This document shows, piece after piece, positions 31,630-41,836 of a stretch of DNA of 64,000 nucleotides. Each line of letters opens with the position of its first letter. Position 1 is the stretch's first letter. The translations under genes were made by a program, and so were the position numbers. The stretch comes from Chania multitudinisentens RB-25 (GTDB lineage: Bacteria; Pseudomonadota; Gammaproteobacteria; Enterobacterales; Enterobacteriaceae): NCBI RefSeq assembly GCF_000520015.2, contig NZ_CP007044.2, forward strand, positions 3,906,001 to 3,970,000. Direction: 5' to 3'. The notes beneath the pieces were generated by a model that saw only the letters and a program-made list of their open reading frames with translations, ran no database searches and was not told where the DNA came from.

Positions 31630-32862
31630 CTATCTTTTAACACGCGATGCCGTCAACGCTGCGATACGCATAATCACACCAACCGCCTGTTCCATACCTT
31701 CCAGCGTGATAAATTCATGCTTACTGTGAAAATTGTACCCGCCAGTAAAGAGGTTTGGACAGGGCAACCCTTTAAATGACAGCTGTGCGCCGTCAGTGCC
31801 ACCACGAATCGGTTTCATTACTGGTTCAATATCACAATCACGCATGGCCTCTTGTGCCAACGTAATCACATGCGGATGCTCTGCAACCTGGTCGCGCATG
31901 TTGTAATAGTTATCCTCAATCGCCACTTCGATATAACAATCCCGTGGCAATCCGCGGCCCACTTTTTGCGCTACCTCGATCATTTTCCGTTTACGAGCTT
32001 CAAATCCTTCACGTTCAAAATCGCGCAGAATGTAATTCATTTCAGCACGCTCAACATGCCCTTTGATATTCCTCAGGTGATAAAAACCTTCATAACCTTC
32101 GGTATTCTCTGGTGTTTCATCAGCAGGAAGCGCCTGGTGGAAACGAGCAGCCAACGACAGTGCATTCACCATCACGCCCTTGGCACTGCTAGTATGCACA
32201 TTGTTACCAACAATTTTCACCGCCACCGACGCCGCATTAAAATTTTCGCATTCCAGCTCACCGACACCACCACCATCAACGGTGTAAGCCCACTCGGCGT
32301 TAAACGATTCAACATCAAAGAAATGCGCACCTTTGCCTACTTCCTCGTCTGGCGTAAACGCCACACGGATATCACCATGCGGAATTTTTTGCTGCTTCAG
32401 CCGCACCATGGCGGTGAGAATCTCTGCAATGCCGGCTTTATCATCGGCTCCCAGCAGCGTTTTACCATCGGTAGTAATCAGGGTTTGCCCCAGCATCTGA
32501 TGCAAAATGGGGAACATGACAGGCGAAAGCACTTCGTCACCAATCCCTAACGCAATATCACCCCCACGATAATTCTCCACCACCTGCGGCGTAACATTCT
32601 TCCCAGGGAAATCTGGTGAAGTATCAAGATGAGAAATGAATCCAATAGCCGGTACTGACCAAGCAACATTGCTGGGCAAGGTCCCCATCACGCAGCCATG
32701 TTCACTGAGCGATACCTGTTCAAACCCCAACTCCAGCATTTCCTGCCGCAGCATACGCGCCAGTTTCAGCTGCCCATCGGTACTCGGCACATGTTTAACA
32801 TTCGCTTTAGCCTGTGTGTCGAAAGAGACGTAGTTAAAAAAGCGATCAAGTAGTTTATCCAT
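31630..32862 (-). CDS. pepT: Peptidase T (aminotripeptidase)
   Basis: PepT removes the N-terminal residue from tripeptides in the cytosol. The 410-residue M20B dizinc enzyme has metal ligand H78 in ISHLDTSPD (with D80 catalytic), ADDKAGIAEILTA (bridging Asp), TPDEEVGKGA (catalytic Glu pair), and the C-terminal FHSKHEFITLEGM with a His ligand. In E. coli pepT is induced without oxygen through FNR; I did not find a clear FNR site here. Confidence 0.96.
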   Translation of the reverse strand: MDKLLDRFFNYVSFDTQAKANVKHVPSTDGQLKLARMLRQEMLELGFEQVSLSEHGCVMGTLPSNVAWSVPAIGFISHLDTSPDFPGKNVTPQVVENYRGGDIALGIGDEVLSPVMFPILHQMLGQTLITTDGKTLLGADDKAGIAEILTAMVRLKQQKIPHGDIRVAFTPDEEVGKGAHFFDVESFNAEWAYTVDGGGVGELECENFNAASVAVKIVGNNVHTSSAKGVMVNALSLAARFHQALPADETPENTEGYEGFYHLRNIKGHVERAEMNYILRDFEREGFEARKRKMIEVAQKVGRGLPRDCYIEVAIEDNYYNMRDQVAEHPHVITLAQEAMRDCDIEPVMKPIRGGTDGAQLSFKGLPCPNLFTGGYNFHSKHEFITLEGMEQAVGVIMRIAALTASRVKR

Positions 32863-32993
32863 GGTTCCACCCTCAGAATTTCGCGTTTCATTATGCGGAA
32901 CCGATTCGGATCAAATATTGAGACAGGTCATTAATAATCAGATTTAACTGAAATCATTAAAGCCAGTGATGATTTAAACCAAAAAACGAGCAG

Positions 32994-33830
32994 TTAAGGC
33001 CTGTCTGCCCGTGCGATCTTACCCATCAGGAAATTATGCACAAACCGTGGTACAACTTCGCTGGCCAGGCCGTAATGCTTCTCATCAAACTGACTTTCTA
33101 CCTGGCTGGGCTCCAAATTCAGTTCAATAGTGTAGGCTCCCCCCAAGCGCGCTTCATGCACAAAGCCTGCTGCCGGATAAACATGGCCGGAAGTACCAAT
33201 TGCCACGAAAAAATCCGCTTTTGCCAACGCGTCGTAAATTTCGCTCATCCCTAATGGCATTTCACCAAACCACACCACATGCGGGCGCAATGGTGCTGGA
33301 AATTGGCAACAGTGGCAACGCTCGTCAACGCTCAACTCACCGGGCCAATCGAACACCTGCCTGGAACTGGTGCAACGCACTTTCAGCAGCTCGCCGTGCA
33401 TATGCAGCACCCGCTTACTGCCGGCACGTTCATGCAGATTATCGATATTCTGCGTCACCAGCAGAAAGTTATCCCCTAACCATTCTTCCAGCTCGGCTAA
33501 TACACGGTGAGCAGCATTGGGCGCCAACCCCGGCTGCTGAAGCTGCTGGCGACGCGCATTGTAGAATGCCTGCACCAGCGCAGGATCGCGTTGGTAGCCT
33601 TCCGGCGTCGCCACATCTTCAACCTTATGTTCTTCCCAAAGCCCATCATCCGCCCGAAACGTGCGGATACCTGACTCGGCAGAAATGCCTGCCCCCGTCA
33701 ATACCACAACAAAAGGCTTCTTCAATTCGGCAGCTGCCATGGTATCACGGTGGAAAATCCGTGAACGAAAGCGCTGATGCAGTACATGCTTATTCTTGCG
33801 AAACCGACACAACCGATGGCGAGTGTGCAT
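32994..33830 (-). CDS. cobB: NAD-dependent protein deacylase CobB (long form)
   Basis: This sirtuin removes acetyl and succinyl groups from lysines, for example on acetyl-CoA synthetase. The 278-residue protein starts at the ATG at 33830 with AGGAGAG upstream, so the long isoform with its basic amphipathic N-terminus (MHTRHRLCRFRKNK) is the supported start. GAGISAESGIRTFR binds NAD, QNIDNLH follows, the catalytic base is H145 in HMHGE, and Y90/R93 (FYNAR) are the desuccinylase pair. Zinc cysteines are in RCTSS and CHCCQFP. A shorter start near residue 31 is possible. Confidence 0.96.
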   Translation of the reverse strand: MHTRHRLCRFRKNKHVLHQRFRSRIFHRDTMAAAELKKPFVVVLTGAGISAESGIRTFRADDGLWEEHKVEDVATPEGYQRDPALVQAFYNARRQQLQQPGLAPNAAHRVLAELEEWLGDNFLLVTQNIDNLHERAGSKRVLHMHGELLKVRCTSSRQVFDWPGELSVDERCHCCQFPAPLRPHVVWFGEMPLGMSEIYDALAKADFFVAIGTSGHVYPAAGFVHEARLGGAYTIELNLEPSQVESQFDEKHYGLASEVVPRFVHNFLMGKIARADRP

Positions 33831-33843
33831 GAACTCTCCTTAA

Positions 33844-34758
33844 TTAATTGCCGTTCACTAAATTGAGAAACGCTGCCCCGCGGACGCCTCCGGCATCACC
33901 ATAACGCGCTTGCTCGATGCGGGGCAATTTAGCCACACGCAGCAAATGTGCTGGCAAACGTTGCGGCAAGGCCTGGTAGAGCACCGCGAAATTCGACAAC
34001 CCACCGCCGATCACCACCAGATGAGGATCGATAATAGTCAGCAAGTTGCCCAAGCATATCGCCAAGACGTCAAGAAAACGGTCAACATGCGCCACGGCTT
34101 GTGGTTCACCAGCCTGATAATGCGCAATGATGCGTTGTGCAGGCAAGTCATGCTGATAAAAATGGCTGTACATCCACTCAAATCCGCGGCCCGATATGTA
34201 GTTTTCAATGCAACCGTAATGGCCACAACCACAAGCCACGCGAGGTATGTCACGCCCCAACACTTCCAGTGCATCCACCGGCAAGCGCAAGTGGCCAAAC
34301 TCACCAGCGATAGAGTTACGCCCAGACAGCACTTTACCATCCACAATCAGCCCACCACCCACCCCCGTGCCAAGGATAATCCCCAGCACCGTAGGATAGC
34401 GGCGAAACTCATCGTCCCAGGCCTCTGACAACGTGAAACAGTTGGCGTCGTTCTCAACCCGGACTTCACGGCCAATCAACAGGCTCAGATCGCGCGGCAG
34501 TGGTTGCCCCATAGCGGCAGGCACGTTGGCTGTAAATAAAGTGCCGTCTTCATTCGGCAAGCCTGGAATCCCTATTCCTACCGCACCTTGCGTACCACAA
34601 AACGCATCGGCTTCATGGGTGAGATCGCACAGCACTGCCAGCAATTGCTGGTAGTCGTCACGCGGCGTTGACACCCGTTTCTGCCAAAGGCGTTGCCGCT
34701 TGGCATCAAAGACGCCCAGTTCAATTTTGGTACCGCCCATATCGAAACCGTAGTACAT
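33844..34758 (-). CDS. nagK: N-acetyl-D-glucosamine kinase (ROK family)
   Basis: NagK phosphorylates GlcNAc recovered from peptidoglycan recycling, working downstream of NagZ, also in this window. The 304-residue protein has the ROK N-terminal phosphate loop FDMGGTKIELG, ENDANCF with the catalytic Asp, LGTGVGGGLI, and the zinc motif CGCGHYGCIENYISG. The stop is 13 bases before the cobB start, so they are likely cotranscribed. Confidence 0.96.
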   Translation of the reverse strand: MYYGFDMGGTKIELGVFDAKRQRLWQKRVSTPRDDYQQLLAVLCDLTHEADAFCGTQGAVGIGIPGLPNEDGTLFTANVPAAMGQPLPRDLSLLIGREVRVENDANCFTLSEAWDDEFRRYPTVLGIILGTGVGGGLIVDGKVLSGRNSIAGEFGHLRLPVDALEVLGRDIPRVACGCGHYGCIENYISGRGFEWMYSHFYQHDLPAQRIIAHYQAGEPQAVAHVDRFLDVLAICLGNLLTIIDPHLVVIGGGLSNFAVLYQALPQRLPAHLLRVAKLPRIEQARYGDAGGVRGAAFLNLVNGN

Positions 34759-34792
34759 AACGTGACCTCAATGGGGGACTAGCCAGTTTTAA

Positions 34793-36040
34793 TTATTGCC
34801 CGCTCAATACGCGTGCAGGATCGATACGGCTCGCACGCCTAGCCGGATACCAACTGGCCAGCAGGCTGAGCACCAAGGCGGTTGCCAGAACGATAAGCAC
34901 ATCCAACCAGTGCAATTCAGACGGCAGGAAGTCGATAAAATAAATATCGCCGGACAAGAAAGAGTGCCCCATCAACTTTTCGATCCCTTTGATGATCGTG
35001 GTCAGCTGCAACGAAGCAATAACACCGACGACCACACCGCTCAGGCTCCCCACCAGCCCAGCCAGTAAACCGTACCAGATAAAAATAGCGCGGATAAAAC
35101 CGTCTTTGGCCCCAAGGGTACGCAGCACCGCGATATCACCGCTTTTGTCTTTCACCGCCATCACCAAGGTGGAAACAATGTTGAAGCAGGCAACCCCGAT
35201 CACCAGCACCATCGCCAAGTACATAATGGCGCGGATCATCTGGATATCGCGGTACATATAACCATAAGTACCAATCCAGCTCTTGATATAAACGTAAGCA
35301 TTGGTGACTTCTCCGGCATCGCGCACCAGCTTATTCGCCGCGAACACATCATTAACCCTGATGGCAATACCAGTAACGCTGTCACCCATATCCAGATATT
35401 GCTGCGCATCGGCCAATGGCACCAGCGCCAGGCTGTGATCAAGCTGACCACTGAGTTGTAAAATGCCAGTGACCTGTAAGCGAATGCGTTTGGGTTGCAG
35501 CAGTTTCATTTCGGGGTCACTGTTCGGAATCATCACCGTGACATAAGAGCCTTGTTTTACTCCCAATGCCTCGGCAACGCCTTTCCCCAGAATCACCTGT
35601 TGTTCACCGCTGGTGAAGTGGGCCCAGGCATCGCCCTGCACGTATTGCGGCAACGCGCTCAGCTGGCTTTCCTGTGCAGGTTCAACCCCTTTCACCTGCA
35701 CAGCGCGCAGTTGTGTGCCGCTTTCCATCAGCCCGGTGAAATTGATATAAGGGGCCGCCGCCAAAATACCCGGCACCTTTTCCACCCGTTGCATGATTTC
35801 AGGCCAACCTTCGAAAGGTTGATTGACGGGTTCGATCTCACCGTGCGGCACCACGGCCAGAATGCGATTCTGCAATTCACGCTCAAAGCCGTTCATCGCA
35901 CTCAGGCCAACGATCAACACGGCCACCCCCAGGGCAATCCCAATGGTGGAAATGACCGAAATCAACGAAACCATGCCGCCGTGCCGCCGGCCACGGCTGA
36001 AACGCAGCGCCATCAGCAAAGAAAGTGGCGATGCACTCAT
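34793..36040 (-). CDS. lolE: Lipoprotein-releasing system membrane protein LolE
   Basis: This is one of the two membrane subunits of the LolCDE exporter, which extracts outer-membrane lipoproteins from the inner membrane and passes them to LolA. The 415 residues have the MacB-like topology: an N-terminal segment (LISVISTIGIALGVAVLIVG), a large periplasmic domain (about 45-265) and three C-terminal segments. Its ATG overlaps the lolD stop by one base (TAATG). Confidence 0.96.
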   Translation of the reverse strand: MSASPLSLLMALRFSRGRRHGGMVSLISVISTIGIALGVAVLIVGLSAMNGFERELQNRILAVVPHGEIEPVNQPFEGWPEIMQRVEKVPGILAAAPYINFTGLMESGTQLRAVQVKGVEPAQESQLSALPQYVQGDAWAHFTSGEQQVILGKGVAEALGVKQGSYVTVMIPNSDPEMKLLQPKRIRLQVTGILQLSGQLDHSLALVPLADAQQYLDMGDSVTGIAIRVNDVFAANKLVRDAGEVTNAYVYIKSWIGTYGYMYRDIQMIRAIMYLAMVLVIGVACFNIVSTLVMAVKDKSGDIAVLRTLGAKDGFIRAIFIWYGLLAGLVGSLSGVVVGVIASLQLTTIIKGIEKLMGHSFLSGDIYFIDFLPSELHWLDVLIVLATALVLSLLASWYPARRASRIDPARVLSGQ

Positions 36041-36744
36041 TACTCAGCCCCCATCAGGGTCAGTTGAGCTTGCAGGTGACCGTCGCGCATCTCTAATTGG
36101 CGACTTAAACGCCGCGCCAGTTGCAAATCGTGAGTCACCACCAGGAACGCCGTGCCCTGACGCACATTCAATTCACCCAGCAGATCAAAGATACTGTCTG
36201 CCGTGCGTTGATCGAGGTTACCGGTAGGCTCATCCGCCAATACCAGCGACGGGTTGTTCACCAGCGCACGGGCAATTGCCACTCGCTGGCGCTCACCCCC
36301 GGAAAGTTCAGAAGGACGGTGTTTGCTGCGTTTTTCCAATCCAACCGCGGCCAGCATTTCCAGCGCTTTTTCCTGGGCCTGAGCCGGTTTTACCCCACCA
36401 ATCAGCAGCGGCATGGCGGCGTTTTCCAGCGCAGTAAAATCCGGCAATAGATGATGGAACTGATAGATAAAACCAAGCTGGCGGTTGCGCAGCTCTGCCT
36501 TGGCAGCGGAAGAGAGCGAATTCAATGACTGCCCCTTGTAGATCACTTCACCGGAAGTGGGCGAATCCAGCCCACCCAGCAAATGTAACAAGGTACTTTT
36601 ACCTGAGCCTGAACTACCGACAATCGCCATCATCTCGCCCGGCTGCATGGCAAAACTGACATTGCGCAGCACATCGGTATGCAGATTGCCTTCCTGGTAG
36701 GTCTTGCACAGGTTGTCACACTGCAACAAAAGATGATTACTCAT
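36040..36744 (-). CDS. lolD: Lipoprotein-releasing ABC ATPase LolD
   Basis: The start is set at the ATG at 36744 (MSNHLLLQCDNLCKTYQEG), which overlaps lolC by 8 bases; a longer frame exists but runs into lolC. The 234 residues carry Walker A GSSGSGKST, the LolD-family Q-loop region FIYQFHHLLPDFTALEN, the signature LSGGERQRVAIARAL, Walker B LVLADEPTGNLD and the H switch VVTHDLQ. It powers LolCDE. Confidence 0.96.
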   Translation of the reverse strand: MSNHLLLQCDNLCKTYQEGNLHTDVLRNVSFAMQPGEMMAIVGSSGSGKSTLLHLLGGLDSPTSGEVIYKGQSLNSLSSAAKAELRNRQLGFIYQFHHLLPDFTALENAAMPLLIGGVKPAQAQEKALEMLAAVGLEKRSKHRPSELSGGERQRVAIARALVNNPSLVLADEPTGNLDQRTADSIFDLLGELNVRQGTAFLVVTHDLQLARRLSRQLEMRDGHLQAQLTLMGAE

Positions 36745-37939
36745 AACGTAAAGCCTCAGCGGGTTGTACGGCGGCAGCGCGCCATGAAGGGTAAAGCGTG
36801 GATAATAAGGAAACCGCCATCGCCGCCACGGCAATCACGGTGACCTGTAGCGGGTCAACCGCTACGGGTAATGACGCTCCGTCAAGCAAAGCCCCCACCA
36901 GCGGGCCCAGGCTGTTAATATGAGTAGCCAGCAATACCCCTAGCACAGTGCCCAACAACGAACCGATAATGCCAGCGCTGGCGCCCTGCACCATAAAAAC
37001 CGACATAACCTGGCTCCGCGTCAGCCCCTGCGTTTGCAGAATGGCGACTTCACCCTGCTTCTCCATCACCAACAAACTCAAAGAGGTAATGATATTGAAT
37101 GCCGCCACGGCCACGATCAGGCTGAGTAGCAGCCCCATCATGTTTTTCTCCATGCGCACCGCCTGGAACAGCTCACCCTTACGTTCACGCCAGTCTTTCC
37201 ATACGGTGCCTTCCGGCAACGCTTGCTGGCTGAGGGTATCCACTGCCAAAGGCTGTTGCAGGAACAGACGCCAGCCCGTGATATTCCCGACGGGATAGCG
37301 CATCAGGCGTGATGCATCCTGCTGATTAGCCAAGAGCTGGTAACCATCCACTTCACTGTTAGCATGGAAAGTACCAATAACGGTAAACAGACGCTGGCTT
37401 GGAATACGGCCCATAGGAGTAAACTGGCTGGCGCTCGGCACCATCAGGCGCAGCTGATCGCCGCGCTTGACCCCTAGCTGACCGGCAAGCTGTTCGCCGA
37501 TAATGAGGTTGTATTCACCCGGCTGCAACTGCTGTTGCTTGACGTTGATCAGATAAGGTGCCAACGGATCGGCCTCGTCGGGATTCACCCCCAGAATCAC
37601 CCCTACCGCAACGCTGCGGGCGCTTTGCAGCACCACATCTCCCGTAGTCAACGGCGCAACGCGGGTCACTCCTTGCAGCCCCTGCACGGCGGCGGCCGGC
37701 AGTTGCTCAGGGTTGATTGAACCCTGTTTGCTGGTGATCAATGCCTGAGGCATGAGACCCAGTATGTTGTTTTCGAGATCTCGTTCGAAACCGTTCATCA
37801 CCGAAAGCACGGTAACCAGTGCCATCACACCCAATGTGATGCCGATAGTGGAAAGCCAGGAAACAAACCGCCCAAAGCGGTCTGAAGCTCGCCCGCGCAT
37901 GTAACGCAGGCCAATGAATAACGCGACAGGTTGATACAT
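36737..37939 (-). CDS. lolC: Lipoprotein-releasing system membrane protein LolC
   Basis: This 400-residue membrane partner of LolE is the first gene of the lolC-lolD-lolE operon on the minus strand. The N-terminal segment (STIGITLGVMALVTVLSVMN) is followed by a periplasmic domain with the hook region that recruits LolA, and three C-terminal segments ending at SLLSTLYPSWRAAAVQPAEA. It diverges from mfd. Confidence 0.96.
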   Translation of the reverse strand: MYQPVALFIGLRYMRGRASDRFGRFVSWLSTIGITLGVMALVTVLSVMNGFERDLENNILGLMPQALITSKQGSINPEQLPAAAVQGLQGVTRVAPLTTGDVVLQSARSVAVGVILGVNPDEADPLAPYLINVKQQQLQPGEYNLIIGEQLAGQLGVKRGDQLRLMVPSASQFTPMGRIPSQRLFTVIGTFHANSEVDGYQLLANQQDASRLMRYPVGNITGWRLFLQQPLAVDTLSQQALPEGTVWKDWRERKGELFQAVRMEKNMMGLLLSLIVAVAAFNIITSLSLLVMEKQGEVAILQTQGLTRSQVMSVFMVQGASAGIIGSLLGTVLGVLLATHINSLGPLVGALLDGASLPVAVDPLQVTVIAVAAMAVSLLSTLYPSWRAAAVQPAEALRYE

Positions 37940-38224
37940 GAAATCTGTTTGGTTGCCATAGCTTAAGCAAAGTAATCATGGATAATAAAGGCTCTATCCG
38001 GTTTATGGAACCACCTGGCGGGTTTTATTCTCTCCGCAAACATGGCGTTGCCCCGATCTCGTCTGGTTCGGGGCCGATTGATTAAATAATCCCCGCTAGC
38101 AACCTGTTACAGACTTTTAGCGGTGTCAGTTTATTAATCGCTGGGCTAGTATATATTCAGCGTATTCCAAGCTGCCGTGCCGAGTTCTTTAGGCATATTC
38201 AATTCATTGATTAAAGATAACTGA
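37940..38224. other. Divergent promoter region lolC/mfd
   Basis: This 285-bp region has no gene. A stretch TTTATTAATCGCTGGGCTAG then TATATT (about 38128-38157) could be the mfd promoter. Nothing else stands out. Confidence 0.5.
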
Positions 38225-41200
38225 ATGAGCATTTCTGATAATAGCCGCCGTTCCGCATCATCATCTTCCCGTTATTCTCTGCCCGGCCGTGCAGGCGATC
38301 AGCGCCAATTGGGGCAACTGACCGGTTCTGCCTGCGCCGTTGAATGTGCCGAAATCGCCGAACGTCATCATGGCCCGGTGATGCTCATCGCCCCGGATAT
38401 GCAAAATGCGCTGCGGCTGCGTGACGAAATTCAGCAGTTTACCGATCAGCAGGTAACCACCCTTTCTGATTGGGAAACTCTACCCTATGACAGTTTCTCA
38501 CCGCATCAGGAAATCATCTCTGCGCGCCTTTCCAGCCTGTATCATCTGCCAACCATGGCTCGCGGCATTATTATTCTGCCGGTGAATACCCTGATGCAGC
38601 GGGTGTGCCCGCATGAATTCCTGCATGGCCATGCGCTGGTGATGGAAAAGGGTCAGCGCCTGTCGCGGGATAAGCTGCGGGCCCAGTTGGAACAGGCCGG
38701 CTACCACAGTGTCGATCAGGTGATGGAGCACGGCGAGTTCGCCACGCGCGGAGCATTGCTCGATCTGTATCCGATGGGGAGCGAAGAACCCTACCGCATT
38801 GACTTTTTTGATGATGAAATCGACAGCCTGCGCACCTTCGACGTAGATACTCAGCGTACTTTGAGCGAAGTGGACGTCATCAATCTGCTACCCGCGCATG
38901 AATTCCCCACCGATAAAAATGCCATTGAGCTGTTCCGCAGCCAATGGCGCGAGCAATTTGAAGTCCGCCGCGACGCAGAACATGTTTATCAGCAAGTGAG
39001 CAAAGGCACCTGGCCTGCGGGCATCGAATACTGGCAACCCCTGTTTTTCAGCCAACCACTGCCTTCACTGTTCAGCTATTTGCCGGTAAACACGCTGATC
39101 GTCAACACCGGCAACCTGGAAAACGCCGCCGAGCGCTTCTGGCTGGATATCAACCAGCGTTACGAAAGCCGCCGTATCGATCCAATGCGCCCCTTGATCG
39201 CGCCTGATGCTCTCTGGTTGCGCGTCGATGCTTTATTTGCCGAACTGAAAGCCTGGCCGCGCATGGCACTGAAAACCGATGATTTGCCCGCCAAAGCCGG
39301 GAGTACCAATCTGGGTTATCAAACCTTGCCCGATCTGGCTGTGCAACCTCAGCAGAAAGCCCCGCTGGATAACCTGCGTCGGTTTATCGAAAATTTTAGC
39401 GGCAGTGTCATTTTCTCGGTAGAAAGTGAAGGCCGCCGTGAAACCCTGCAAGATTTACTGGGGCGCATCAAACTGAGCACCCGCCTGATCCAGCATCTTG
39501 ATGAGGCAGAAGCACCAGGCCGTTATATGATGATCGGCGCCGCCGAGCGCGGTTTTCTGGATAGCCTGCGCCACCGGGCACTGATTTGTGAAAGCGATTT
39601 ACTCGGTGAACGCGTTAGCCGCCGCCGGCAGGATAATCGCCGCACCATCAATACCGATACCCTGATCCGCAACCTGGCGGAGCTGCGCCCCGGCCAGCCG
39701 GTCGTGCATTTGGAACACGGCGTCGGGCGCTATGTCGGCCTGACCACCCTGGAGGCCGGAGGCATCAAGGCTGAATACCTGATCCTGTCTTATGCGAGCG
39801 AAGATAAACTGTATGTACCGGTTTCCTCTTTGCATCTGATCAGCCGCTACGCCGGTGGAGCCGATGAAAATGCCCCGTTGCACAAACTGGGGGGCGATGC
39901 CTGGTCGCGGGCGCGGCAAAAAGCAGCCGAACGCGTGCGGGACGTGGCCGCAGAGCTGCTGGATATTTATGCCCAACGCGCCGCCAAGTCCGGCTTTGCG
40001 TTCAAACATAACCGAGAACAATATCAGCTATTCTGCCAAACCTTCCCGTTTGAAACGACGCCGGATCAGGAACAGGCCATCAACGCCGTGTTGAGTGATA
40101 TGTGTCAACCGCTGGCGATGGATCGCTTGGTTTGTGGCGATGTCGGCTTCGGTAAAACCGAAGTTGCGATGCGTGCTGCATTTTTAGCCGTGGAAAACGG
40201 CAAGCAGGTAGCGGTTCTGGTGCCGACGACCCTGTTGGCACAGCAGCATTTCGACAACTTCCGCGATCGTTTTGCTACCTGGCCTATCCGTATTGAGATG
40301 ATGTCGCGCTTTCGCAGTGCCAAAGAGCAACAGCAGGTGCTGGAAGAGGCCGCAGCAGGCAAAGTGGATATCATTATTGGCACCCATAAATTACTGCAAA
40401 GCGATTTGCGCTGGAAAGATTTAGGATTACTGATCGTCGATGAAGAACACCGTTTCGGTGTGCGCCATAAAGAACGCATTAAAGCGATGCGCGCCGACGT
40501 TGATATCCTGACGCTGACCGCCACGCCGATCCCACGTACCCTGAATATGGCGATGAGCGGCATGCGCGATCTTTCGATTATCGCCACCCCGCCCGCCCGC
40601 CGGTTAGCGGTAAAAACCTTTGTGCGTGAATACGATAACCTGGTGATACGCGAAGCCATCTTGCGTGAGGTGCTGCGCGGTGGGCAAGTCTATTACCTGT
40701 ACAACGATGTGGAAAATATCGATAAGGCTGCGGAACGCTTGGCAGAATTGGTGCCAGAAGCACGCATCGCCATTGGTCATGGCCAAATGCGCGAGCGCGA
40801 TCTGGAACGGGTGATGAACGATTTCCATCACCAGCGTTTTAACGTGCTGGTCTGCACCACCATTATCGAAACCGGTATTGATATTCCAAGCGCCAATACC
40901 ATTATCATTGAGCGGGCCGATCGTTTCGGTTTAGCGCAGTTGCACCAATTGCGTGGCCGCGTCGGGCGTTCACACCACCAGGCTTATGCCTACTTGCTTA
41001 CGCCAAACCCTAAAGCAATGAGCACCGACGCACATAAACGCCTGGAGGCCATTGCTGCGCTGGAGGATTTGGGTGCAGGCTTTGCGCTGGCTACTCACGA
41101 TCTGGAAATCCGTGGCGCTGGAGAATTGTTGGGGGAAGATCAAAGTGGCCAGATGACCAGCGTTGGTTTCTCGCTGTATATGGAACTGCTGGAAAGTGCG

Positions 41201-41704
41201 GTCGATGCGCTGAAAAATGGCCGTGAGCCTTCGCTGGAAGATCTCACCAGCAGTCAGACCGAAGTTGAACTGCGCATGCCCACGTTGCTACCGGATGATT
41301 TCATCCCAGACGTCAATACCCGTTTATCCTTCTATAAACGCATCGCCAGTGCGAAAGACGCTGGTGAACTGGACGAATTGAAAGTGGAGCTGATCGACCG
41401 CTTTGGGTTATTGCCAGATGCTGCGCGCAATTTGCTGCAAAGTGCGGCGATGCGGCAACATGCGCAGAAACTGGGTATCAAGCGTATCGAAGGCAACGAA
41501 CGCGGTGGGTTTATCGAATTCGGCGAGAAAAACTGCGTTGACCCAAGCTACCTGATCGGCCTGCTGCAAAGCAAACCGCAGGTTTATCGCTTGGATGGCT
41601 CGGCCAAACTGAAATTTATACTGGATCTCACCGATCGCCCGGCACGGCTGGCGTTTATTAGCGAGCTGTTGAGCGCATTCCAAGAACATATGCTGGCGGC
41701 CTGA
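38225..41704 (+). CDS. mfd: Transcription-repair coupling factor Mfd
   Basis: Mfd pushes or removes RNA polymerase stalled at DNA lesions and recruits UvrA. The 1159 residues comprise a UvrB-homology N-terminus (about 20-340), an RNAP-interacting Tudor-like domain (VVHLEHGVGRYVGLTTLEAG, then EDKLYVPVSSLHLI), RecG-like helicase domains with Walker A GDVGFGKTEVAMRAA, the DEEH box LIVDEEHRFG, motif VI LRGRVGRS, and the C-terminal autoinhibitory domain. It is slightly longer than E. coli Mfd (1148). The first residues are Ser-rich. Confidence 0.97.
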   Translation: MSISDNSRRSASSSSRYSLPGRAGDQRQLGQLTGSACAVECAEIAERHHGPVMLIAPDMQNALRLRDEIQQFTDQQVTTLSDWETLPYDSFSPHQEIISARLSSLYHLPTMARGIIILPVNTLMQRVCPHEFLHGHALVMEKGQRLSRDKLRAQLEQAGYHSVDQVMEHGEFATRGALLDLYPMGSEEPYRIDFFDDEIDSLRTFDVDTQRTLSEVDVINLLPAHEFPTDKNAIELFRSQWREQFEVRRDAEHVYQQVSKGTWPAGIEYWQPLFFSQPLPSLFSYLPVNTLIVNTGNLENAAERFWLDINQRYESRRIDPMRPLIAPDALWLRVDALFAELKAWPRMALKTDDLPAKAGSTNLGYQTLPDLAVQPQQKAPLDNLRRFIENFSGSVIFSVESEGRRETLQDLLGRIKLSTRLIQHLDEAEAPGRYMMIGAAERGFLDSLRHRALICESDLLGERVSRRRQDNRRTINTDTLIRNLAELRPGQPVVHLEHGVGRYVGLTTLEAGGIKAEYLILSYASEDKLYVPVSSLHLISRYAGGADENAPLHKLGGDAWSRARQKAAERVRDVAAELLDIYAQRAAKSGFAFKHNREQYQLFCQTFPFETTPDQEQAINAVLSDMCQPLAMDRLVCGDVGFGKTEVAMRAAFLAVENGKQVAVLVPTTLLAQQHFDNFRDRFATWPIRIEMMSRFRSAKEQQQVLEEAAAGKVDIIIGTHKLLQSDLRWKDLGLLIVDEEHRFGVRHKERIKAMRADVDILTLTATPIPRTLNMAMSGMRDLSIIATPPARRLAVKTFVREYDNLVIREAILREVLRGGQVYYLYNDVENIDKAAERLAELVPEARIAIGHGQMRERDLERVMNDFHHQRFNVLVCTTIIETGIDIPSANTIIIERADRFGLAQLHQLRGRVGRSHHQAYAYLLTPNPKAMSTDAHKRLEAIAALEDLGAGFALATHDLEIRGAGELLGEDQSGQMTSVGFSLYMELLESAVDALKNGREPSLEDLTSSQTEVELRMPTLLPDDFIPDVNTRLSFYKRIASAKDAGELDELKVELIDRFGLLPDAARNLLQSAAMRQHAQKLGIKRIEGNERGGFIEFGEKNCVDPSYLIGLLQSKPQVYRLDGSAKLKFILDLTDRPARLAFISELLSAFQEHMLAA

Positions 41705-41741
41705 TAGCCTCTTTACCCCCTTTATCGTTTCTTAATAAAAT

Positions 41742-41772
41742 AAAAACCCGCGGCTAGCAATCGCGGGTTTTT
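41742..41772. terminator. Bidirectional terminator between mfd and ycfJ
   Basis: AAAAACCCGCG / CGCGGGTTTTT forms an 11-bp stem with T runs on both strands, between the converging genes. Confidence 0.9.
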
Positions 41773-41836
41773 ACTTGAATCTATTGATATCCAATCGATT
41801 TCAACGTGCAGGAAAACCTGCAAGATAACGGCCTGA

